Source: Planctomycetota bacterium
Lineage (GTDB): Bacteria > Planctomycetota > SZUA-567 > H5-PLA8
Length of the DNA: 5,149 bases
Direction of reading: 5' to 3'
NCBI GenBank assembly: GCA_025355035.1
Contig: JANXLS010001038.1
Location: 1-5,149, forward strand
In this document: piece after piece, positions 1 to 5,149 of the stretch
Position numbering within the stretch: position 1 is the first letter of the stretch
How the letters are laid out: each line of letters starts with the position of its first letter
The notes under the pieces: model-generated
The model's input: the letters and a program-made list of their open reading frames with translations, nothing else
What the model was told of the DNA's origin: nothing
Databases searched by the model: none
Program-made: the position numbers and the translations under genes

Positions 1-530
1 GGTTCCGCGCTCGCGGGATGCACGGCTCGCTGGGATTTTGGCCTGCGTGGAGCGGCAGCCATGTCAAACCTGCGCAGCCGATTTGGCACGATGTGTTGCT
101 GGGGCTCGCGTGTTATCCGTTGATGCTGTGGTTGGCGACGCTGGTTGCGTACCAGGGTAAATTTCTGGTGAAGACGCCGGACAAGCATTTCATCATCCAG
201 GAATTTGCGCGGCATCCGCGACCTTTGGTTATCGCGATTTATCTCGTGACGGGGACGCTGGGCGCGGCATTTTTTGAAGAGACAATCTTTCGCGGCATTC
301 TGTACAACGCGCTGCGCCGGTTTCTGGGCGGACCGTTTGCAGCGCTGGCGGCCGCGTTCTTTTTTGCCTATGGGCACGGATTGAAATCGGATCTATTTCC
401 GCTCTTTGTGCTGGGACTGATCATGACGTGGCTGTATGACAAAACCGGGCGCCTGGTCGCAGGAATGACGTTTCATTTCACGAACAACATGATGAGTATG
501 ATCATGACAATGGCGTTATACAATCAGTGA
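1..530 (+). CDS. CPBP-family intramembrane metalloprotease, 5'-truncated by the window
   Basis: This is the C-terminal part of a CPBP (CAAX prenyl protease 2 / bacteriocin-processing Abi) family membrane endopeptidase. Counting from the ATG at 18, the three family motifs are present in order. They are EETIFR (E87, E88, R92), FAYGH (F116, H120) and HFTNN (H153, N157), which together form the metal-binding active site inside the membrane. Hydrophobic, helix-length stretches lie at about residues 25-45, 69-90, 106-119, 126-140 and 147-167, so the protein should sit in the cytoplasmic membrane. The frame is already open at base 3, no Shine-Dalgarno precedes the ATG at 18, and 170 residues is short for the family. 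That ATG is therefore probably internal and the gene starts upstream of the window. Family members process prenylated proteins, bacteriocin or pheromone precursors, or confer self-immunity. Nothing here identifies the substrate. It converges on the NRPS-like gene, so the two are not in one operon. Confidence 0.88.
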   Translation, partial: FRARGMHGSLGFWPAWSGSHVKPAQPIWHDVLLGLACYPLMLWLATLVAYQGKFLVKTPDKHFIIQEFARHPRPLVIAIYLVTGTLGAAFFEETIFRGILYNALRRFLGGPFAALAAAFFFAYGHGLKSDLFPLFVLGLIMTWLYDKTGRLVAGMTFHFTNNMMSMIMTMALYNQ

Positions 531-561
531 AATTTGTGAGTAAATATGGTACGGGATTCCA

Positions 562-595
562 GCCTGCATAGGTAAGAGGCAGGCGGGACGCCTGC
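562..595. repeat. REP-like GC-rich palindrome between convergent genes
   Basis: A perfect 7-bp hairpin, GCAGGCG / GGA / CGCCTGC, spans 579-595. A further GCCTGC at 562-567 can pair with the same GCAGGC (579-584), so two mutually exclusive hairpins are possible. The element fills the 77-base gap between the stop codons of the CPBP gene (ends 530) and the NRPS-like gene (ends 608 on the minus strand). Neither side has a T-run, so it is not a classic intrinsic terminator, though a stable hairpin here could still protect or end both convergent transcripts. Placement and form fit REP-type dispersed palindromes; copy number in the genome is not visible from one window. Confidence 0.6.
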
Positions 596-607
596 ACCCT
601 AATTTCG

Positions 608-3265
608 CTACCGGGCGCGGTTCTCGATCCGCGAGTTCAGAATGTCGGCGATCAATTTGATGCTCGGGTCCTGAATCATCGTCCAATGGGTGCCGGGAAT
701 CTGATGGGCGGTAATGGATTTTGCGAACGGGCCCCAACCGAGCGTGGGATCGTCGAAACGGTTGCCGGGCCAATCGGGTGGAATGCTGGCGCGAAATAAA
801 TCCAGCGTTCCATCGAAAGGTTTGAATTCGTAACTTTCCATGGCGTGGCGATGTGCCCAGAAAACTCGGTCGGGAATGATTTCTTCGGTGCCGCGCCGTT
901 CTTCCGGATGAACGTACGGTTTGTGAAAGAGAAAATGAATGCGTTCGGAGATGTTGTTGATGCGTTTGCCGATGTACTTTTTCTTCTCTGATAAGGGCGC
1001 ACTCAAAAGCGTGTTGACGTGAATTTTCAGGCGGTCTTTGAGCGGCAGGCGCACCGGATAGCCGCGTGCGAACATGTCCAAAACGCCGACGATTCCCGGA
1101 GGGTGTTTCGCGGCCTGGAGTTGTCGCGCGGCTTCCACCGCGACGGCTCCGCCCAACGAATAACCGCAGAAATGAATCGGGCCACGGTTCACAATCGGGA
1201 GTATTTCGCGAACGTAGCGCGCTGCCATTTTTTGATATGTGTCGTCAGGTTCTTCGCCGGGTTCCAACCCGCTGGCGCGCAACGCGTAGACGGGGCGTTC
1301 CGCGCCGAGGTGCTTGGCCAGCAGATAGTACTGGAAGATGTGTCCGCCGAATCCGTGAATTCCGAAGATCGGATCGTGACCGGGCAAGCCGGGTTGAATT
1401 TGAACGAGGCAGCCCTTCGGGCCTTCGGCTTTTTTCGGCGCACGAATTTCTGCGGCCAGCTTTTCAATCGTCGCCGTAGCAAAGATTCGCATGACCGGAA
1501 CGTCGTGCTTCAATTGGTGGCGAATCCGTGAGACCAATCGCAGCGCCGAAAGCGAAGTGCCGCCCAAATCGATGAAATTGTCGCCAATTCCAACGCGCTC
1601 TAGTTTCAGAACGGCCATCCAGATTTCGACGAGCTTTTTTTCGAGATCGTCGGTTGAAGCCGCGTAGGCTGTCGCGCTCATGGACGCGATTCCCGTCACA
1701 GGCTGAGGCATGGGGAGATTCTTGCGATCGATCTTTCCGTTTGGAGAAAGCGGCAGAATATCGAGTTGCTTGAAATACGACGGGACCATGAACTTTGGCA
1801 GGCGTGCGCCGAGGTCCTTCGCCAGTGTTTCGACGTCGGTTTTGTGTGCGGGGTCGGCGACCCAAAACGCGGCGAGATTCTCGGGTTTGCCGTCTTTCAT
1901 GACCGGGACCACGACGGCTTGCTTGACGCCGGGGAGAGCGTTCAAGACGGTTTCGATCTCGCCCAGTTCGATGCGTTGGCCGCGCAGTTTGACCTGAAAA
2001 TCGATGCGGCAAAGGTGTTCAATGGCTCCGTCGTCGCGGTAGCGCGCCAGATCGCCGGAGCGGTACAGGCGCGCTCCCGGCGTGGGGTCGAACGGGTGCG
2101 GGATGAATTTTTCGGCGGTTAAATCCGGGCGATTCCAATAACCCCGCGCGAGCTGGACGCCGCCGAGGAAGAGTTCGCCTTCCTGGCCTGGCGCAACGGG
2201 TTTGAGATCTTCGGTCAGAATGATCGCTTCGGTGTTGGCGACGGGAAAGCCGATTGGAATAGTTCGCGAGTCCTGTTCAGCCGTCTCGACGAAAATGTAT
2301 TCGGTCGAGATATTCGTATTTTCGGTGGGGCCGTAGACGTTCGTTACCTTAAAGGAGTGACTGGCGGTCGGACGTTTGCGAAGGGTTTCGCCGCCCAATT
2401 GAACTTCGCGAAATGCGACGCCGGTTTCGGGCCACTCTTCTTCGATCAGCAATTCGCCCAAAGGCGTTGGGGCAAACCCGCGCGTGACTTTGTTTTTGAC
2501 GATGAATTCAGCGAGGCGCGCGGGGTTGTCCATGGTGTCGTTGTCGGGGATGAAAACACCGACGCCGTTGAAGAAAAATCCCGCAATTTCGCTGATGGAC
2601 GCGTCGAAGCCCGGCCGGACCATTTCAGCGCAACGTTCGCCGATTTCGTATTCGTGAAAGTGTTTGAAATAGTAGCAGAAATTGACGAGGCCTTTGTGCT
2701 CGAGCATCACGCCTTTGGGACGGCCAGTCGATCCGGATGTAAAAATAATGTACGCAAGATTGTTTGGCTTCACATCGCGCGGATAGTCCTGAACGACTGC
2801 GGGAGGGGCGTCAAGGATGCTCTGGACTGATATGAACTCAACGCCTGGAACGTCGCCAAATGGATGCGTTTTTTCGGCGGTTAGGATGATGCTTGTTTTC
2901 AATTCGCTGAGCACGTAGCTCAAACGCTCGACGGGATGCAGCGGATCGAGCGGAACGTGGACGCATCCGGCTTTCAGAATCCCGGCAAATGCGAGCAGCA
3001 ATTCGGGCGAACGATCGGCGTAGATACCGATCGGGGTTTCAATCGGCAGATTTTTCGAGACCAGGAATCGGGCGATCCGATCGGCGAGTTCGTTGGCTTC
3101 GCGATACGTGAATTGGCGATTGCCGGAATGGATGGCGATCACGTCGGGATTTTGCGCGGCGGTCTCTTCGAAAATGCGGTGCGCAGGCATCCATTCCAAG
3201 CGCGCTTGCAAGTCAGGCGGCAAGTGCTTGGGTTTCGACCTTGAATTCAAAAGTAATCTGTCCAT
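608..3265 (-). CDS. Mono-modular NRPS-like synthetase, adenylation-PCP-thioesterase (A-T-TE)
   Basis: A cytosolic enzyme predicted to adenylate an amino (or related) acid, load it on its own carrier domain and release it through a thioesterase. The A domain (about 26-520) has all ten core motifs: A1 at 52-68, A2 LKAGCVHVPLDP (97-108), A3 FTSGSTGRPKG (175-185), A4 FDASISE (220-226), A5 YGPTENT (311-317), A6 from 363, A7 YRSGDL (401-406), A8 with hinge D422 and RGQRIELGEIE (428-438), A9 LPKFMVPS (489-496) and A10 NGKIDRK with K511. The PCP (about 538-606) has GGTS with phosphopantetheine Ser571 (codon 1553-1555). The TE (about 619-880) shows GIHGFGG, nucleophile Ser703 in GYSLGG, probable Asp730 and His860. 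No condensation, epimerase or oxidase domain is present. ATG 3263-3265 is the only ATG/GTG/TTG between the upstream in-frame stop (3341-3343) and the A domain apart from Met26. Its Shine-Dalgarno (GGGA) is weak. The substrate and product are unknown. Confidence 0.93.
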   Translation of the reverse strand: MDRLLLNSRSKPKHLPPDLQARLEWMPAHRIFEETAAQNPDVIAIHSGNRQFTYREANELADRIARFLVSKNLPIETPIGIYADRSPELLLAFAGILKAGCVHVPLDPLHPVERLSYVLSELKTSIILTAEKTHPFGDVPGVEFISVQSILDAPPAVVQDYPRDVKPNNLAYIIFTSGSTGRPKGVMLEHKGLVNFCYYFKHFHEYEIGERCAEMVRPGFDASISEIAGFFFNGVGVFIPDNDTMDNPARLAEFIVKNKVTRGFAPTPLGELLIEEEWPETGVAFREVQLGGETLRKRPTASHSFKVTNVYGPTENTNISTEYIFVETAEQDSRTIPIGFPVANTEAIILTEDLKPVAPGQEGELFLGGVQLARGYWNRPDLTAEKFIPHPFDPTPGARLYRSGDLARYRDDGAIEHLCRIDFQVKLRGQRIELGEIETVLNALPGVKQAVVVPVMKDGKPENLAAFWVADPAHKTDVETLAKDLGARLPKFMVPSYFKQLDILPLSPNGKIDRKNLPMPQPVTGIASMSATAYAASTDDLEKKLVEIWMAVLKLERVGIGDNFIDLGGTSLSALRLVSRIRHQLKHDVPVMRIFATATIEKLAAEIRAPKKAEGPKGCLVQIQPGLPGHDPIFGIHGFGGHIFQYYLLAKHLGAERPVYALRASGLEPGEEPDDTYQKMAARYVREILPIVNRGPIHFCGYSLGGAVAVEAARQLQAAKHPPGIVGVLDMFARGYPVRLPLKDRLKIHVNTLLSAPLSEKKKYIGKRINNISERIHFLFHKPYVHPEERRGTEEIIPDRVFWAHRHAMESYEFKPFDGTLDLFRASIPPDWPGNRFDDPTLGWGPFAKSITAHQIPGTHWTMIQDPSIKLIADILNSRIENRAR

Positions 3266-3311
3266 GGATTCCCGATGAGATTCGAAGCTGCAAGATGACG
3301 ATTGTTTAATG

Positions 3312-3326
3312 AACGGCTTATCCGTT
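3312..3326. promoter_or_regulatory. Small inverted repeat, possible operator
   Basis: AACGG (3312-3316), a 5-base spacer, then CCGTT (3322-3326). It lies 47 bases upstream of the NRPS-like start codon and coincides with the only -10-like element I can propose for that gene, where a repressor site would be expected. Five-base arms are short, so chance occurrence is quite possible. Confidence 0.25.
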
Positions 3327-3389
3327 ATCGTCCGAAAAATTCAAGGGCCAAAGTGCGGTTTTTAAAAAGTAATACGTTTCCCGTGTCGC

Positions 3390-3418
3390 TGGACAATCGC
3401 TGAATCGCGCGGTATAAA
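3390..3418 (+). promoter_or_regulatory. Sigma70-type promoter for the small gene (and possibly dapA)
   Basis: The -35 box TGGACA (3390-3395) and -10 box TATAAA (3413-3418) each match consensus at 5 of 6 positions, with the optimal 17-base spacer. Transcription would start near 3425, giving a leader of about 24 bases before the GTG start at 3449. This is the best promoter-like sequence I found by eye and suggests constitutive, fairly strong expression. Confidence 0.7.
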
Positions 3419-3434
3419 TCGAACTCCAAATAAC

Positions 3435-3439
3435 GGAGA
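3435..3439 (+). promoter_or_regulatory. Shine-Dalgarno site that fixes the GTG start
   Basis: GGAGA ends 9 bases before the GTG at 3449. An in-frame TAA at 3431-3433 closes the frame just upstream, GTG is the first possible start after it, and the next in-frame ATG is codon 53. The GTG start is therefore well supported despite being a non-ATG codon. Confidence 0.75.
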
Positions 3440-3448
3440 AATTCCACT

Positions 3449-3748
3449 GTGGCGTCAGAAGAATCAATTGGTTACGTATTGACGGTGTATTCGGGCATCG
3501 GCCTGCCTCCCGACCGAACGGACTTCGAGGACAAGGTGAAGGCCGAGAAGGCGTTCACGGACGCCAAGGCGTTTTCCATTCTGTGGCAATCGCGCCCGAC
3601 GACGATGGGCTTGGGATGGATCAAGCTGAAGGAAAAAGAAGCTCCGCCGCCAGCCTCCGTTGCTGCTTCCGCTGCGGCCGGAGTCGCCGCGCCTGCCGCG
3701 AAACCGGCAGTTGTAGCAGTCAAACCGGCGGTCGTTGCGGCTAAATAA
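3449..3748 (+). CDS. Hypothetical small protein with Ala/Pro/Val/Lys-rich tail
   Basis: I do not recognise this 99-residue protein. It has two parts. Residues 1 to about 66 look like a small soluble domain with mixed charge (GYVLTVYSGIGLPPDRTDFE, then a Lys/Ala-rich helix-like stretch, then QSRPTTMGLGWIKLKEKE). Residues 67-99 are low complexity, built of Ala, Pro, Val and Lys, and end in two copies of a KPAVVA unit. No signal peptide or membrane segment is visible. Such tails occur as flexible linkers and in basic nucleic-acid-binding proteins, but the N-terminal part gives no family match I can name. A GTG start with a good Shine-Dalgarno and a near-consensus promoter argue that it is a real, expressed gene. 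It is divergent from the NRPS-like gene and lies 139 bases upstream of dapA on the same strand with no visible terminator between them, so co-transcription with dapA is possible. Confidence 0.72.
   Translation: MASEESIGYVLTVYSGIGLPPDRTDFEDKVKAEKAFTDAKAFSILWQSRPTTMGLGWIKLKEKEAPPPASVAASAAAGVAAPAAKPAVVAVKPAVVAAK
3701..3742 (+). repeat. Two-copy 21-base tandem repeat in the coding tail
   Basis: Units 3701-3721 and 3722-3742 both begin AAACCGGC and match at 15 of 21 positions by eye. Most differences are at third codon positions, so the repeated peptide (KPAVVAV / KPAVVAA) is better conserved than the DNA. This points to an old duplication kept for its protein sequence rather than a recent slippage product. 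Confidence 0.6.
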
Positions 3749-3870
3749 ATTTATAAACTATTTCGATGAAAAGTATGGAGTGAGCAGGATTGCGATTTTC
3801 CTCGATGTGTAGCGCTGTAAACTCCGAATTTCACACTCCAAACTCAACGCTTTCAAATGCCATCTTTCCG

Positions 3871-3877
3871 AGGAAGG
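3871..3877 (+). promoter_or_regulatory. Strong Shine-Dalgarno for the dapA-type gene
   Basis: AGGAAGG lies 10 bases before ATG 3888, supporting this start; the encoded protein then begins in the usual place for the family, a few residues before the first beta strand (GVWTALVTPF). I found no convincing promoter in 3749-3887: TTGCGA (3790-3795) and TGTAAA (3816-3821) are 20 bases apart, too far for a good sigma70 site. Confidence 0.7.
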
Positions 3878-3887
3878 AATCAGAATC

Positions 3888-4946
3888 ATGCCCGTGCCAT
3901 TTCAGCCGTATGGAGTCTGGACCGCGTTGGTCACTCCATTTTTAGACGACGGCAACACAAACCTCGACGCGTTCAAGCGCACGATTGAATTCCAGATCGC
4001 TGAAGGCATCACGGGGATTTTGCCTGCGGGCACGACGGGCGAGTCGCCGTCGTTGCGTTGGTCGGAGCACAATCTCGTGATTGAAGAAGCGGTCGCTTAT
4101 GCGAATGACCGCGTTGGCGTGCTTGCGGGGACGGGATCAAACAGCACGGAAGAAGCCATCGAAGCGACGCGCCATGCCCAGCACGCCGGGGCGAGCGCGG
4201 CGCTGGTTGTCGATTGTTATTATAACGCGCCGTCGAGCTTGGAACTGCGCACCGAATATTACGAATGCATAGCGGATAACGCTCCGGGCATCCCCTTGGT
4301 GCCGTACATTATTCCGGGGCGATGCGGAACGGAATTGAGCGCGGCGGATCTCGCCATTCTGCACAACGATCCGACCACGTTTCCGGCGGTCAAGGAAGCG
4401 ACTGGGAATATTGAACGCATGCGGTTGGACCGCGAGTATTGCGGCACGGAATTGGCGATCATGTCCGGCGACGACGACTTGACGTTGACGATGATGAAAG
4501 ACTCGCAGATTCGCGCGTCGGGCGTGATTTCGGTGATGAGCAACATCGCTCCGGGCGCACTGTCGAGAATGGTCAAAGCGAAGCGCGCGAACGACCAGAG
4601 CGCAGCGGAGCAGATTGCGGCGCAACTTGCGCCGTTGTTCAAACTTGTCGGCTGCAAAGTTCCCGGCATGCGTCGCTTAAAGGATGGACGTTCGGTCCAA
4701 GTCGAAGATCGCTTCCGCAATCCGGTGCCGGTGAAGACGATGATGGCGGGCTTGGGAATGCAGGTGGGGCCTTGCCGGCGACCGCTGGGTATGATGACGA
4801 CTGCGGGCGTGCAGATGTGCCGCGCGGCATTGGTGGAAGTCTTCGAAAAATCGCCGGAGGTGCTGCTGCCGATCGAAGCGGCTTTTGGTGTGAAGATTGG
4901 CGCGCGTTTGCAGAACGATGAAATTTGGGCGAAGTTGGCGCGATAG
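3888..4946 (+). CDS. dapA: Dihydrodipicolinate synthase (DapA) family aldolase, long form
   Basis: A TIM-barrel, Schiff-base class I aldolase of the DHDPS / N-acetylneuraminate lyase family. DHDPS joins pyruvate and aspartate semialdehyde to start the diaminopimelate/lysine branch in the cytosol. Visible signature residues are GTTGES (48-53, with the Thr49-Thr50 pair), YYN (111-113), catalytic-relay Tyr140, PGR with Arg145, Schiff-base Lys169 in VKEATGN, SGDD (193-196), GVISVMSNIAP (212-222) and NPVPVKTMMAGLG (278-290). The Thr-Thr pair and Arg145 favour DHDPS over sialic acid lyase. At 352 residues it is longer than the usual 290-300. Most of the excess is an insertion of roughly 20 residues at about 255-277, before NPVPVK, plus a C-terminal extension. 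The usual YNVPGRTG motif reads YIIPGRCG. No other dap gene is in the window, so a different 2-keto-acid aldolase role remains possible. It may share the promoter of the small gene upstream and ends at its own terminator. Confidence 0.88.
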   Translation: MPVPFQPYGVWTALVTPFLDDGNTNLDAFKRTIEFQIAEGITGILPAGTTGESPSLRWSEHNLVIEEAVAYANDRVGVLAGTGSNSTEEAIEATRHAQHAGASAALVVDCYYNAPSSLELRTEYYECIADNAPGIPLVPYIIPGRCGTELSAADLAILHNDPTTFPAVKEATGNIERMRLDREYCGTELAIMSGDDDLTLTMMKDSQIRASGVISVMSNIAPGALSRMVKAKRANDQSAAEQIAAQLAPLFKLVGCKVPGMRRLKDGRSVQVEDRFRNPVPVKTMMAGLGMQVGPCRRPLGMMTTAGVQMCRAALVEVFEKSPEVLLPIEAAFGVKIGARLQNDEIWAKLAR

Positions 4947-4965
4947 TTCCGGATTGAAACGCATG

Positions 4966-5008
4966 AGGCACGGCTCTGATGAATGCGTTGGAGCCGTGCC
5001 TTTTTTTT
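4966..5008 (+). terminator. Intrinsic (rho-independent) terminator of dapA
   Basis: AGGCACGGCTC (4966-4976) pairs perfectly over 11 bp with GAGCCGTGCCT (4991-5001) around a 14-base loop, and a run of eight Ts follows (5001-5008). It lies 19 bases after the dapA stop codon, so it closes the rightward transcription unit. Confidence 0.93.
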
Positions 5009-5149
5009 GAATGGGCTCAGTATGTGCCACTGTGAGTAGTGTAAAAATGTAACGAATTCTCCATCCAAATATGGCGGCATTGTTGGTGTAGATTGCGTTG
5101 TAGTAGCGAGAATGGATTCTATTAGAGGGTGTACGAGAAGTCGTTCGAG
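5009..5149. other. Right-edge stretch with no supported feature
   Basis: This stretch looks less GC-rich than the genes to its left and is probably intergenic. An ATG at 5112 opens a frame to the window edge (12 codons), but it has no good Shine-Dalgarno and too little sequence to judge. The minus strand is also open here, in a frame that continues as the antisense of dapA and resembles no protein I know. Confidence 0.4.

Larger units (their letters stand above)
3266..3448. promoter_or_regulatory. Divergent intergenic control region
   Basis: These 183 bases separate the minus-strand NRPS-like gene from the plus-strand small gene, so promoters for both should lie here. The rightward promoter is clear (3390-3418). 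Leftward I see only a weak candidate: TTGAAT on the minus strand (3344-3339), then 17 bases to ATAAGC (3321-3316), a poor -10. It overlaps the inverted repeat at 3312-3326. An AT tract at 3359-3373 lies upstream of the rightward -35 and could act as a distal UP-like element. Confidence 0.6.

Noticed and set aside
579..600. Intrinsic terminator for the CPBP or NRPS-like gene
   Set aside because: The hairpin is good but no T-run follows it on either strand.
1019..1531. Plus-strand open frame of 170 codons (also smaller ones at 1766-2122 and 2357-2830)
   Set aside because: All are antisense to conserved TE, PCP or A-domain motifs, with no Shine-Dalgarno or family likeness.
1464..2012. Minus-strand open frame of 182 codons inside the NRPS-like gene
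   Set aside because: It is a shifted frame of a gene with intact adenylation and carrier motifs. The product is Arg-rich and featureless, as expected of an out-of-frame reading of GC-rich coding DNA.
608..3265. Indigoidine-synthetase or atromentin/ralfuranone-type assignment for the A-T-TE protein
   Set aside because: There is no oxidase insertion between A8 and A9, and the A4 aspartate that aryl-pyruvate-activating domains lack is present.
3424..3438. CTCC / GGAG pairing that could hide the Shine-Dalgarno of the small gene
   Set aside because: Only four base pairs, and the first arm sits at or before the predicted transcript start, so a regulatory hairpin is not supported.
3908..3940. Second TATGGAGT / CACTCCA pair, echoing the spacer inverted repeat
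   Set aside because: It lies in codons for the conserved first strand of DapA (YGVWTALVTPF), so coding constraint explains it.
4259..5080. Long open frame on the minus strand (273 codons from ATG, open to the right edge of the window)
   Set aside because: It is antisense to the strongly supported dapA gene and crosses its terminator; the translation has no recognisable motif.
5112..5149. Start of a further plus-strand gene (ATG at 5112)
   Set aside because: Only 12 codons are visible, with a poor ribosome site and no clear promoter; it cannot be told from chance.
1..5149. CRISPR arrays, tRNA or rRNA genes, insertion-sequence ends, phage or toxin-antitoxin genes
   Set aside because: I looked for regularly spaced repeats, tRNA-like arms and transposase motifs and saw none.

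Overview
The window is bacterial DNA, moderately GC-rich by eye, with Shine-Dalgarno-led genes and a sigma70-type promoter. I cannot place the organism firmly. A REP-like palindrome between genes, a long-form DapA and a lone NRPS-type module suggest a soil or freshwater lineage such as Verrucomicrobiota or Acidobacteriota, but that is impression rather than proof.

Layout. At the left edge is the C-terminal part of a CPBP (CAAX protease / Abi) family membrane endopeptidase gene on the + strand; its 5' end lies outside the window. It converges on a large minus-strand gene (608-3265) for an 885-residue adenylation / peptidyl-carrier / thioesterase protein, a complete mono-modular NRPS-like enzyme with no condensation domain. 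The 77 bases between the two stop codons hold a GC-rich palindrome that looks like a dispersed REP-type repeat.

A 183-base divergent region (3266-3448) follows. It carries a near-consensus sigma70 promoter firing rightward and a small inverted repeat nearer the NRPS side. The rightward promoter serves a GTG-started, unrecognised 99-residue protein with an Ala/Pro/Val/Lys-rich tail (3449-3748). After 139 bases with no visible terminator comes a 352-residue dihydrodipicolinate synthase (DapA) family gene (3888-4946), closed by a textbook intrinsic terminator (4966-5008). The last ~140 bases hold nothing I can support.

How they fit together. The small gene and dapA may share a transcript. The NRPS-like gene is transcribed away from them, and its own neighbours supply no obvious tailoring enzyme, exporter, MbtH protein or phosphopantetheinyl transferase. 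Its product therefore cannot be read from context. The most interesting item is this stand-alone A-PCP-TE enzyme. It keeps the aspartate that anchors an alpha-amino group, which sets it apart from the aryl-pyruvate-using A-T-TE quinone/furanone synthetases. It also lacks the oxidase insertion of indigoidine synthetases.
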